Assembly: GCA_037957365.1 (NCBI GenBank)
Contig: JARHVA010000158.1
Span: 1,825,501 to 1,889,500, forward strand
Source: Torreya grandis
Lineage: Eukaryota > Streptophyta > Pinopsida > Cupressales > Taxaceae
Direction: 5' to 3'
Length of the DNA: 64,000 bases
In this document: positions 1-11,778 of the stretch, one piece after another
Layout: every line of letters starts with the position of its first letter
Numbering within the stretch: position 1 is the first letter of the stretch
Notes under the pieces: generated by a model
What the model was told of the DNA's origin: nothing
The model's database searches: none
The model's input: the letters and a program-made list of their open reading frames with translations, nothing else
Program-made: the position numbers and the translations under genes

Positions 1-2334
1 TAGAATGACATTAATCTTAGCATCAAATATAGTGTTCTCTATGTGATGGATTTGGGAGATATGGAAGTCCTCAAAAGAGGATAACAAATCATGTGCCATC
101 TCTAAGAGGGGGAACAACTCAAATCTAAGGATGTTTTAGACTCTAATGAGATAAGACATGGTTAAGAGTGAGATAAATAAAAACTGGACATAACACATAT
201 GTAGCATATGAGCATCAGTTAAGGCATCAATAATCATGTGATATTGAGATACATTATTCATCTCACTGATAATAAAAAACTATCTACAACAAGCTCATGA
301 CCCCATGGGTCATCAATAATCCAAACCATAGTGGTAGTCCTAGCTTTCCCTAACTACCACCATATGTATGATTAACCATTGAGAGGTACACCATGATGGG
401 GGTTAAAGATGCAACATAATAATGTAGAAAGACTATCTCAACATGAAGCATGACAAGTGAGTTTCTCAAGGGAGATGGATAATTGCATCGAGTTGTAACT
501 AAGGAAAATAACCAACATCAACCATAGTAAAAGGTGAAAAAGGGTGGTAAGAGGTTCGTAGAGGATGGAGACTAGTTATAAAAGACTAGAACAAGTCCTA
601 AATAACCACAACCAATAACCTACACACCTGTAAGAACTATAATGAAAGAGGTAGAGGGAGTCAATAAGGATCAACTAAAATCAAGTATGGAAAATATTGA
701 CTTAAATAAGCAAAAAATGCTACTTATATCCCTAGGTGTACCCAACAAGGTGTTCATAACCCTAATATGTTAGATGATGTATGGGTCCAAGAGATTGAGA
801 TGGTTTAAAAATAGGCCTAAGAAGGCCTTAGATTTGAAAGTAAAGGCTACCATTATGTCTAAAACTAGCCAAAACCCCTAAGATAAAGGTTTCAATGTTT
901 GACTAGTAATAATAGGTGAAATAGAGCCTAAAAACAAGCATTTTGGCAAGTTGAGCCAAAATCTACAACTTGGTGGTCTACTAGGCTATAGATATTGTAG
1001 ATTGGCCTATACTAGGTAGTGGGTTTTTCTGAAAACCTATGGCCTACCTATTAGGATCTCCAAAACTTTTTGATGGGCCCCACAAAGAGGCCCTATAGGC
1101 AAATAGAGAGGAAGAAAGTGAAATAGTAAGAACATACCTATATTTCACTCAGTTTTATCATACTAACATCCTAATTTAGCATACAAGTATTTAGACACGA
1201 GGAGTTAGAATTATAGAGGTAGGAGAGGCATCTCAATTGGTAGAGCCACCATCAATGTGTAGTGGCTAACTAAGAGAGTGACCCAAAGCTAGCCATGTTG
1301 AGAGGCAAGGAGGGGTGGTAAGAGGCCTGTGAAAAAGGAAGATTGATTAGATAAATACAAATCAAGTATTGAACAACCATAACCACTAACCCATATAACC
1401 TATAAGAGCCACAATGAAGGAGATAATAGGGTCAATAGAAGACTAACTACAACTGAGTAGTAGTACCATTGAATAAAAGAAGCAAAATAATCTACTTCTA
1501 TCCCAAGGTTCATCCAAGGATGAGTGCACAAGCCAAATAACAATGAATACCCATAAGGTTTGATGATGGATGCCATGAGAGAGGCAACCTACCAAATAAG
1601 GGATCAGGGAGGGTGTTATGGTAAGATCTAGGGTTTACCAAGGCACCATAGGCCCAAGTCTAAGCCTGACCCTGAGGGAAGGCCACCATTTGACCCTAAC
1701 TAGGTGATTTACCTTGAGGCAGGTTAGTTCTTAGCCTCCACAAAGGCCAAATGGTAGGGAAAAGGTGGGAATAAAGAGGTGGAACATCCATATCTTGAGG
1801 TTCACTAGTCATGAATCAAAACATATGAGTTATAAAATTAGGTTCATTATTTATGAACAACACCTCTAAACCTAGACAAGTAAGAGGATGTAATACATAT
1901 GACATGTGGGCACAAGATTCTTAGAAGCTCTCTTCTCATTGACTAGGTTACATGATAAAATGTGGATGGAATAATACTCGATATCTGACTCAGTAACTTG
2001 AGATACCTCACTAGGAGAGGTATTGAGAGTGCCAATGCCATGATGAAATAATTATGATGAAGAGAGAGGCTCTACATTTAAGGAAACATCTAAAAAAAGG
2101 TCTCCAAAGAGTGAAGAGATAAATTGACACCTAAAAGGAGGCATCAAAGAAAATGTAACAGGTGTAATAAGAGTGAACACTAATAGATACTCACCAGGGT
2201 CAAACTATTTATTCTTGAGAAAGTAAAATTCAATGGTGGGAGCCTTGGGTGAGCCCATAAGGCCCTACGAGTAGACAACCAAATCCTTATCAAGGGGATT
2301 TATCTTTGTATATAGAAATTCTTAGGGATATAAG
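1..2334. other. Unassigned decayed sequence with an internal direct repeat
   Basis: I recognise no coding domain on either strand. It lies where the reverse transcriptase of the minus-strand Ty3 relic to the right would be expected, but no RT motif survives to my eye. Positions about 520-780 resemble about 1295-1560 in the same orientation: both carry a 'gggtggtaagagg' motif, then a passage on 'accataaccactaaccyatayaacctrtaagarc', then a 'gtcaataRRGatcaact'-like stretch. This is an old direct duplication about 770 bp apart. Everything else here is a description of absence. Confidence 0.4.
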
Positions 2335-2735
2335 TCAACTTCCATGTGTGAAGATAACCTTTGTGCATAAATTAAACCACATGAAATATCTTCGATGAAA
2401 TAAATTGCATGGAAATGGTTTAGGGATGACCAAGAATCATGTTTTATGAGAGATCTAGATATAATTCACAAAACTTGATCTTGACTATTGTGGGTCTAAA
2501 CTTGGCTCAAAACTTCACATTTCACACTGGAACAACTACATCATTATTGAAACCAACGTAGTTGTGGAAAGAATCAAAGAGCTTCTTATGGATAATCCCA
2601 AGCTCATTAAACACTCATAATTACATGATATTCAAATCATCTCCCTCATCAATGATGCATCTCTTGATACATAAATCATCAATGAAGGTCTTGATATAGA
2701 GTGAGAAAATATCCCTCTTTGAAATAATATAAGCA
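2335..2735 (-). pseudogene. Ty3-type aspartic protease remnant (element A)
   Basis: Read on the minus strand, this stretch keeps the layout of a plant Ty3 retrotransposon protease, which cuts the Gag-Pol polyprotein. The active-site block reads IKRCIIDEGDDLNIM, where the family has Asp-Ser/Gly-Gly followed by LNI. Next comes VFNELGI, then a GFNN segment. The block closes with NMILGHP followed by MQFISS and VVxFMHKG, which match the family's hydrophobic ILGRPW and VKF-H-G elements. Several in-frame stops are present, for example after LNIM and after ILGHP. It lies downstream, in element orientation, of the gag relic at 3360-4450, as expected for gag-protease order. It cannot be functional. Confidence 0.65.
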
Positions 2736-3359
2736 TTAGGCAAAGGGGTAGGGTCAAAGGATAATGTAGGAGGATGAGTATGATTAGGGATGTTAGAGTT
2801 AAACAAGACCTCCATGTCATCTCATAGTGGAACCTCATTAGAGAGACCAGTCTCATCAAAGATGAGTCCTATTTGCTTAGAGTAAATGTGAAAAAGGTCC
2901 CAAAAAGAGATCCTAATAGAAAGGGGCTGCAACTCCTCTATAATAAAATAAGGATTCTATCTATATTTTAGAGACATATTACACTAAAAATCAAATCTAA
3001 CTTTGGGGTTTCCCATTCTCGTAGTTGAGGTTGTAGGCCAATTCCACTAGTCTCGCCAATGGGGTTGGTTACCTGACCCAAGTGCATGTTAACAAAGCAT
3101 TCATACCCACTAGAGGCTATTTCAATAGAAACAATGATCTTGTTATTCTCAAGTTTGGCTTTCCATTTTGAGTTAGTTGAATAAGAGGAAATAAAATAGG
3201 TAGAAGAGTGAGAAGGATAATGATGGGCCTTGGCCTTTAACTTCTTATTCTTTGTATTATTTTCCTTTTTCATGGTTAGGAAGAGACTCTTTGAATAATT
3301 CATATTATAGTTAGGTTATAAAAGTGGAGAGCTCTAAAGAGCAGGAGATGACTTAGCAC

Positions 3360-4450
3360 CATATGTTTAATTGACACATTCCTTATCAAAATGGCCCTTC
3401 ATCTAATGAAAGTTGTATAACTTGGTGGCATCATAGAGATATCTTAACCTTTGTCTTCATGTTCTCATTTTGGGGGCCTTATTTTTAGTTGGCCCTTTAC
3501 TTAGATCATTAAACTCATGGGCATCCTTCTTATCCTTCTCCATAAGAGAATAAATGATGCCATCATTGGTTACATTATAACTGTAATCACATGAGGAGAA
3601 TGATTTTTGAGTCAGCATGGGATGAATTTCCACATGTACCTCAAAGAACTCAATATTCATACACTTATTAATAGCTTCATCATAAGAGATGGGTTCACAC
3701 TTGAGGACCTCAAGGTAGGCCTCCTACCTCAATTATCATGTTAATATGTCATAGAGTTAATCGTTTGAGAACCTTGTCTTGCATATATAGATGAATAAAT
3801 GAAACCTATGCACAAATTCAAAGTTAGACTCACCCTTGACCTGAACCATAAAGGTGAGTGATTAGATGTTGAGGTTAAACAATTTGGAGATATTGAAGTA
3901 TTGAAGGAAGTTATCTAAAAAGAAATAGAATATAGAAATATAATTTATTGGTAGATTCTAAAACTAAATAAGAGCTTAAATGAGTAGGGAATGAGAAAAG
4001 ATATTCAATATCATTCTTTCATCATGTTCCCAATCCATACACACCATCATAAATATCATGATATGATTTATGGGATTATCATCATGAGTCCCATTAAAAT
4101 TTGGTAGTTTAGGGATTGGAGTAGGAAGGGAAATAATATAGACCCAAGGGGCTGGAGGATTCCTAAGGAGATATTCATAGGCACAATTGATAGTGCGTTG
4201 GTAATCAGCTCCCTAAAGAGGCCTGTAGGGGTCATCATGACCATGGTTATGTGGGAGATGGTGTCGAGGTGGATCCTCATATGAGGGGTGCTCATGATGG
4301 GGATATTTCCAATAATATAGTGGGGAATAGCCATAAGAATGGTATCATCCTTATGGGGATGATAAGATGACATGAAATGCATAGAGGGATGGTCATGATG
4401 ACCTAGATCCTTACAGTGTTGGTCACGTATGGTAAAACAAGGGTCCACAT
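3360..4450 (-). pseudogene. Ty3-type gag remnant (element A)
   Basis: Gag is the structural protein that forms the virus-like particle of an LTR retrotransposon. In minus-strand reading order there is an Asp/His/Pro-rich lead segment (near 4200-4300). It is followed by KLPNFNG and HIMIFMMVCMDWEHDERMI (near 4015-4110), which fits the retrotransposon gag pattern in which a short Pro-x-Phe-x-Gly motif precedes an HDE-type helix and a hydrophobic FSHSL helix. A GESNFEFVHRF segment (near 3800-3850) follows. A degenerate zinc-knuckle YNFHxMKGHFDKEC lies near 3385-3425, with its first Cys apparently changed to Tyr. Stops and frame changes break it. The best continuous open stretch is 4068-4448. Confidence 0.65.
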
Positions 4451-6862
4451 GTGGGAAATAATTTTTTAGATAGGCATCCCATTGATCCTTAGTCCATAAA
4501 TGGTAGTTGAAATTGATGTGCTCATTTGAGGCCTTAAAGGAATGCTAGGAGGATGGGAAGGCTCTATGTGAGGAGGACATCAAGTCGAGTCAGGGTACTC
4601 ATGTCTCTCAACATGGACATAAGGGGGTTCTTATATAGAGTCTCCCACTAAGAAATAGGTGTGGAATTAACATGAAATTTTTTTGAGGTTCTCAAATTGG
4701 ATTGGGTGCAATCTCTATCTCTATAAGAAGCATGTTGTGTAGTCTTATGGGAAGAAAGGTGGTTTTCATTCACATGAATCTACCTATAATAATCTTATAT
4801 GATTATGCATAACTCATTGAGCCTAATTCATAAAATAGGGTCATTTTCACCCATAAAATGTGAATGAATTTCATTCTCAAGTCTTAGAGAGGTATCCTCA
4901 GATAGGTAAATTTTGAATTGTTGAAAAGGTGAGAGATCCCTTTAGTTTTAGACTTATCAATCTTGTTACCTATAAAACATGAGAGAGTCAAGGTCATAAT
5001 TCTATGTTGAGGGAACCTCATGTGTCCTATGGTGTCTATGGTGTTTCATTATAGTCTCAACCTACTCATGAGTGAATTTAGGTATAAGACATTGAATCTG
5101 AAAGGAATGGTATCCCAAAGGTGGGAGACTGACCATGGATGCAATAAAATAAGAGAAAAAAGGGAGATAACATAAAATGAAAATGATTAGGGAACTAAGA
5201 GGGAGAAAAATAGAAAACCAAAGTTAGATCAAAAAAAAAAAAAAAAGGGAGCCAAAAGATAATTGAAAGCAAAGCCTCATGACTATTAGAGGGGAATTGT
5301 CTAAGAGAGATATAAATGGGTTAGAACTAATATGAGACCATATGTGAGATCCCATCAAGTGTGCTAGGATGTAGATCAAAGAAAATAAATGAGCCATGAG
5401 GGTTTGGCAGGGGGTACCAAGGGTACTAAGCAAACACCTAGAAGGCTAAGAGGCTTAAGGATATTACAGGCTTCTAGAGATATATAGAGGCTATCTAGTT
5501 TGTCAAATTTCACCAAGCTATAGATAAAATTTTAAACCAAGTTATGGTTAACATGATTGAGTGCACAAAGGAGATAAATATCTCTAATAGGTATAACCAC
5601 AGTAAAAATGTAAGATAAGGGGGAGAAATCAATGCTTAAATAATGAGAAAATAAACTACTTAAACAAAAGAACACTACCAAACAATAAATGTATTTTTAG
5701 AAACCTAAGTGAATGTGTTTGTTAAAATGAAACTATCTCTAGCATGTGATATCTAACTTAGCAAAGGGAATGCCATTTTAAGAAAGAAAATTAAATTATT
5801 TGAACAAGAGAGCATCTACTAAGTAGTAAAATTATTTAGAATCAAGGAATCCTATGAAATGAAGGACATTTTCAAGAGGAAATATGTTTTTAGGTCTAGT
5901 AAAATGCATAAACTTTAGAATTCACTCTAAAACATGTTCAAAATGAGCTAAAATACCATTAAAATAGTAACCCCTAGTAAATACATCAGTTTATAACTAT
6001 GAAGTATCACGTTGAATAAAAAATTTCCCTTATATCAAATTTAAAGCAATGTGCAAGTGTTTTACCAACCAAGAATCCAAGTATGAGGTAGTTATGGAGG
6101 AAGACAAGGATAAAATGTAGAGCCAAGTCCAAACTAATGTCCAAATAACAAGGAGGATAAATAATAACTTTTATGAGGGTATGAACCTAATATAGGAGAA
6201 AAAATCATGTGTAATTCAACTTTTAGAAGCTAAGATCAAGCCACAATAGAGTAGGAGCAACTAGAAGAAGGAATGGAGTCACCAAGTAATTATACAACAA
6301 TATAGGGAATCCTCTATCATAATGAAAGCTCAAGATAACTAATAGAGATTTAAGAAGGTGGGAGAGCCAAAATAGTGAATAATAAGGGTAAAGAGGAGTG
6401 ATTTGGAGTGATATAGGGCACCCTAGGCTTGAGAAGTCTAAAATTTACATATTTAGAGCTATTTGAAGTTAAACAAGTATGAAAAAATGCATTTTGGGTA
6501 AGTTATGGCCTAGGCCTTACATTTTGGGCCAAAACATATAGAATAGGCCTTAGGTTAGCCTAAAATACATGGCTTAGGTCAACCAAGAGTCCTAAGATGG
6601 TCAAAGTGTCTTTAGAAGGGTCCTAAGAAACATTGAAAAGGTCTAGTAATGAGAGAGAGGGCAAAGAGAGTGCAAGGAAGATCTATAGTGGTGCATAATA
6701 TGCTATGAAAGTGTCTAATATCAAATCAGATTGATGAGGTTGGTAGTCTACATATTAGATGATATGCAATCATCAGGAGGAGTAGGGTCACATGAAGTAT
6801 GATTATAGGTACTAATTTTATATTAAAGGCCTCAAATGACTCAATCAAGTCCCAAGCTCTAT
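4451..6862. other. Unassigned sequence, probable 5' part of element A
   Basis: No conserved domain seen. By position this should hold the 5' end of gag, the leader and possibly a 5' LTR of minus-strand element A. I could not find a primer-binding site or a matching LTR partner inside the window. A run of 17 adenines sits at about 5230-5246. The right edge is set by the insertion of element B at 6863. Confidence 0.4.
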
Positions 6863-8188
6863 TGTAGACACCAAAATCGTGTCTACTCCCCTGGTCATCC
6901 CTCGTTTTATTCTCCCTCGCCTATTTAACCCCTGTCGACCATTTTCCCCACTAGCCTTGACCCTGGCAGCATGTCAAAATGAGCAAAAGGCTAAAGTTAG
7001 TCTCTACCCCCATTCTGCATCTGCCGACCACGGTAGCCACCCGACTGACGTCGCCGACGTCGATCACTTCTCGGCCGACGTCGGTGGTTCTACCGATGTC
7101 GGTTCTCCTTAGCACTGCATTCTCGATCCGAATGCAGGAACCATTATTCCATTATTCGTTATCAATCCAGTTACCAATCTGTTTCCTGAATCAGTTATCG
7201 AACCTTCCTTCGACTTCATCCATAACCTCTTCATTCAATCAACTAGTTCATTCATTCAACCAACTCTTGCGATCAATCAACTTGGGCGATCAACCATTTT
7301 CTTGCATCCAATCAATCTGCGATCAATCTTTCGTGTCTCTCTCTCCAGCACAGGAATCCTGCTTCAGTCATCTTGCAACACATCAATGACTTTAATCATG
7401 TCTTTTATCATACTTGCAGTGTGTAACAGGTAAGTATCTCTCTCTGTGTTTTTATTTCTCTCTGGTTATTGTTTGTTTATTACTGCTATCACCCCTATTT
7501 TAGACTTAGACTATAACCCCAACCTGATTTCCTCATTTACACCTCTGTCCACTATCCCCTGACTACACAGTCTGTAACTCTGCTCAGACTTCCTGCATAA
7601 ACCCCAAACAAAACAACAGACCTTTTTGCAAAGCCTAAAACCCTGTCCTGACTCTAAGACCTTGTCCCGACCTGACCAGACCTGACCAGACTCGACCAGA
7701 CCTATCCAAGAACTGTTGCCCCCACCGATGCCAGTCATTACCCCGATCGACGCCAGCACTTTAACCGACGTCGGCACCCTTCCCTGACCGATACCGGCAC
7801 AGATACCGACATTGGTGACTATGCAGAGCAATTTTGCTACATATCAGGTACGCATTTTTGCTTTTTGTCTTTTATTTCATTCTATCTTTTATTATTTCCA
7901 TTTTTGGCAAATATTTTGTTTTAATCAGTGGGTTGATATCCCTTAAGGAAGTCTTCGTACTTCAGGGATCAAGCGTTTGCTTGATAGCCCACCATCTCTT
8001 TGTCTAACATTTTTTCGTGTTTAGTCTATTTTTCTTTACAGGTGTCATTCCTTCACAGCCAAAGAGGAGTACCTTCCAATGTCTGATTTTGGTGTGCATG
8101 ACCATATCCAGGTATCTTCTAGCCTTGACCATCTTTTAGTTTCTCATTTTCTTCTTTGAATGTAGAAAGTGATTTTAGCGTAGAAACA
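6863..8188 (+). repeat. 5' LTR of element B
   Basis: It starts TGTAGACACC and ends GTAGAAACA, the canonical TG...CA form. It matches 19464-20772 along its whole length, with differences that are mostly C/T or G/A. Near 7040-7105 and 7717-7822 it carries clusters of CpG-rich GACGTCGG-type motifs. A TATA-like ctatttaa lies at about 6921. Splice-donor-like caggtaagt occurs at about 7429, with further cag/gt junctions near 7850, 8040 and 8112. Apparent open frames on either strand inside it are not real genes. Confidence 0.93.
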
Positions 8189-8212
8189 TTCTAGCACGCT
8201 CGATGGGACCCT
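8189..8212 (+). other. Probable primer-binding site of element B
   Basis: The bases directly after the 5' LTR read ttctagcacgctcgatggga. This sits in the primer-binding position. It resembles the TGGCG...TGGGGA type used by Tat/Athila elements, with TGG changed to TAG and GCG to GCA, i.e. G-to-A changes. The tRNA match is inferred from position and shape only. Confidence 0.5.
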
Positions 8213-9003
8213 AGGGCCTTCCTTGGGTTCTTTCTTTCTTTCGTTCATATAGGTGCATTAGGTTCCTTCTTTTTTCACCTCTTTTGTCTCTTCTAAAATG
8301 ACATCATAAGTAGGAATAAAAAGAACTTTTCTTTTCTTTCTTGCACTTCTAGACTAGTCAAAACTCATATTCTTCGACTCTTTCTCCATTCGTCTTCATA
8401 CGAACAAACATTTTGACTTGGACTTAAAACACTTTGCATTCATTTCTGTTTGCTTGCATTTCTTAGACCACACTTAGTAATTAATAACCGCATATTGAAT
8501 TAATCTAGTCCACTTGATGTTACACGACCAAACCACTTGCACAAAACAAACATCATAACTTACCTGAGACAAGGCCCAACTGGGATTTCATCCCCCAGTG
8601 GATACCTTACCCGTCCTGGTAATCTTACTTGGATTTCATCACCAAGGGGAAAGCCCACTCCATTCTCTGGCAGAGTCTAATCTCTAGGGGAATTATATTT
8701 TGGCTAAGCAGGCCCAGTTTATCACTGGACTCATGAAGTGAGGGGAGCTTGCTCCTTAGCACCAGGCCTTGTATGAAACCTAACACAGACTTCTTGAGCA
8801 CCATAACTAACCCAAAACCATCCATAGACTGCTTCTTATAGGACCCGACTCAAAAGCCAATCTTCCTCTACACACATTCTAAGGCATAAGCCACTATAAT
8901 CCTAATAATTTACTCCTAGGGTTTTAGGATCTGCTTGTGTTCTTCATCTTTCTAGTTCTTATCTACTTGTTTGAGCTTGTGAGGACGTTCTTCCTTGCCT
9001 TGA
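8213..9003 (+). other. Leader (5' untranslated region) of element B
   Basis: About 790 bases lie between the primer-binding site and the first gag-frame Met. I see no domain. The sequence is T-rich at first (8220-8420) and then contains packaging-leader-like mixed sequence. The minus-strand open frame at 8625-8825 looks like chance. Confidence 0.55.
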
Positions 9004-10848
9004 ATGGTTCTGACTCATAGCCAAGCCAAGGCTCTAGTCGATCATGCGAGGCATCATCCACTTCTGTCTACCCCATCCATAACCAGCCCTAAAATGGAGT
9101 TCAACTCAGAGACTGAAAGAACTCCTACTAGACCATCCCCGACCCAAACACCTATTATCCTAGAAGGGGACCAAGATTTTGCATGATTCTTGGACCTCAA
9201 TGTCAAATCCTTGTAGTACTATCTCACGAATAGCTGAACACGAGACTCCTTAGGCAATCTAATTTATGGAATGTCGACCTCTTTTCTCGAGACTACGGCC
9301 GTATCAACGGCGTCCATAGTTCAACCCTTAGACACCCAGGCTATTGCCTCAACCAATGACTAGTCTTTGACCAACCATCCAAGTGTGGCATCTCCCTCTA
9401 TCATTGGGCCCACTTCCACCAGGGTTTCGGCCCCCTATCAACCTCAACCCACTCAACCACTTTCTACTCCCTTTTAGAATTTGGTCGTCTCTATTCCACC
9501 TACCCTTGCTCCTATCAACACTAGGGTGGCTACCTATCCATTGGCCCATGTTACCTTTAACCAACCTCCCATGACAACATCGAACTTAGCCATGCCTTCT
9601 ACCCAACCCTCCTTAGTCTCCTCTTCTATCCCTACGACTAGTCATCCATACGTTGTGCCCTTACTGGTACAACCAACTACGTCGTATGCCTCTTCCAGCC
9701 TCTTTCAAGTACCTTACAATCTAGGAGGCGCACCACCCACCAATCCGTCAGTAGATATCATCAAAATGCTGATGGACAAGATGTCCAACCTAGAGACCTC
9801 AGTTTCTGGCTCACGCAATACTCTCTCATATGAACAAATTTGTAATGAGCCCATTCATCCTTCTGTCCTGATCAGAACATATCCCAGCCAGTGGGAACTT
9901 CCTAAGTTTTCTCATTTTCAAAGCAAGGAAGACCCACAACAGCACTTACGGGCATTCAGACATGCCTGTTACCTTATCACCCATGATGATGCGTTGCTTT
10001 TACACACATTTCCTATGTCTCTCTCAGGTGCTACGCTTGACTGGTATAGCTCCCTTACCAGCCATTCCCTCTTCACGTTCACTTAGCTGGCCCAGCTCTT
10101 CCTCGATCATTTCTCTATCAACATCACCAAGAAGGTCTCAATCACAGACCTCTATTCTATCTGCCAATTCGAGGATGAATCTATTGCTGATTTCATCGCT
10201 CGATAGAGGGGCCTCATCAATCAACTCTCCTTTTCCTTACCCCAACCTGAACTTATTGAACTTTTCTCCCAAGCCTGCGCCAAACATATTTCTTCCACCT
10301 TAAGGGTTCAGACCTTCCACACTTTTGACGAAGCCTTCACGATGGCTCGTAAACTTGAGTTACGTGCCGTCGAGGAGAATAAAGTCAAGTTGCGGAGCAA
10401 GAATCCCAACTCCAAGACCAATGACCCCTCTGCTAAGCCTTCCTCATCCAATCCTAAATCTAAAGCTTCAACAAATGCTGTGGTTGTTAGATCTTCCTCC
10501 TCTTCATCTTCAACTAACCAGCCTGAGCCATCCACATCTCAGAGTGCCACCTGCCAATTTCAGTAGAGATACATATAACAACAATTTACTCCACTCAGAG
10601 AATCATATGCATTTGTGCTGGAAAAACTCATCACACAAAGGGCCCTCAATCTCCCCCAGATCCGACCACCTCCACAATTTGATCCCTCACGTGCCATCCC
10701 TGCGTGGTATAGGGAAAATGACTTCTGTAACTACCACCGTGTTAAAGGTCATGACATGGGCAACTGTAAAACCCTTAAAAACATAATCCAAGACATGCTA
10801 GAAAAGGGTGACCTCATCCTCGAAAATCCTAATGCACCCCCTAATTAG
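9004..10848 (+). pseudogene. gag: gag of element B, broken by stops
   Basis: This region encodes the Gag capsid/nucleocapsid of a Tat-type element. One frame can be followed from Met at 9004 to 10848 with several in-frame stops. The first part is rich in Pro, Ser and Thr. The capsid core begins near 9870: WELPKFSHF, then DPQQHLRAFRHAC, then LLHTFPMSLSGATLDWYSSL, the usual retrotransposon gag order. Past a TAG at 10084 the same frame continues with FLDHF and FEDESIADFIAR. A Lys/Ser-rich linker (10342-10566) follows, then WYRENDFCNYHRVKGHDMGNC, where the zinc-knuckle variant C-x2-H-x4-H-x4-C spans 10726-10767. The downstream stop at 10846 separates it from the next block in the same frame. Confidence 0.88.
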
Positions 10849-11778
10849 GGTATCGACATCTTCAAACAACCATTCCCCAATCATCCACCAACTCAAAACA
10901 ATGTCCAGACTTTGATTTACAACACTCATGAACACAACATTCAAACAGTCAATATGGTCTCGCCCTTCATTTCCAACCAACCTCAAGAGGTGAGTCCATC
11001 CATCAGTCCATCACATGTGGATGAACCTCTTTCTCTGGTTAGTTCTCCGTCAACCTCTCTCATCTTGGAGGACGCCTCGACCTTACCAGCACCGCCGGTT
11101 TCACCATCTTCCTTCTTGCTTCCCATGGAGGACCCAACCTTTCCTACTCCTCGACCGCAAGTGGAGGGCACAATCATCCCTACCCTTTACCTGCTTGAGG
11201 AGCTTCATTCTCCAGTTTCTTCTCCACCAAGGGAAGAACCTATCTCTCCTTTGTCTCCAACCAAGGATGAACCTGTCACGACTACATCATGCCTTGGGGC
11301 TGAGACTACCACACCTTCAGTCCCATAACCATCGACATTTTCTCAAGAACCCAAATCTCATCCCACATCTTCTCAGCCATTTTCTCGACTAGTGGAGAGA
11401 CTCAAACTTCTCCCTTTTAGGAAAGTGGAGCATCAAGGATTATGGGAGCATCTCACAGCTCTTCAACATGTCCGTGCCCTCTCATCTCATGCTTCTAATC
11501 CTCCCATGGCGAAATCTCCCAAGACTATCAACAAAAACTAGACTTCCACTTCAAGATCGTCTATATCTCAACCGACTTCATCAAAACCAAAACCCTCATC
11601 TACCCCATCTAAACCAATCAAGTCACTTGGCGTTCACCCTGTTTCTACCCTCACTCACCCGCAAGTGAAGGCGGACCTAGACCAAACTTTGACCAATAGT
11701 AGTCTTCAACCCAAATCACAGAAGACTGTCAAACCATAGAGGTGAAGGCTTCCTCCCCTGTCACCATTTCCCTCCATT
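10849..11778 (+). pseudogene. Pro/Ser-rich linker between gag and protease of element B
   Basis: This stretch is in the same frame as gag and protease. It translates to a low-complexity Pro/Ser/Thr/Glu-rich segment, the longest open part being 10912-11328. I see no folded domain. By position it joins the first zinc-knuckle block to the second one in the Gag-Pol polyprotein. The open frames in other phases here (for example 11015-11392) are shadows of the skewed composition. Confidence 0.6.

Noticed and set aside
1225..1260. tRNA A-box-like stretch (ctcaattggtagagcc)
   Set aside because: No B box at a fitting distance and no acceptor-stem pairing seen, so not called a tRNA.
5230..5246. 17-base adenine run as a LINE or retrogene poly-A tail
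   Set aside because: No upstream LINE reverse transcriptase or processed gene seen on either strand.
6979..7389. 136-codon plus-strand open frame in the 5' LTR of element B
   Set aside because: It lies wholly in the LTR; the matching LTR copy has a frame of different length, and there is no conserved domain.
11015..11392. 125-codon frame overlapping the gag-protease linker
   Set aside because: Alternate-frame shadow of a Pro/Ser-rich coding segment.
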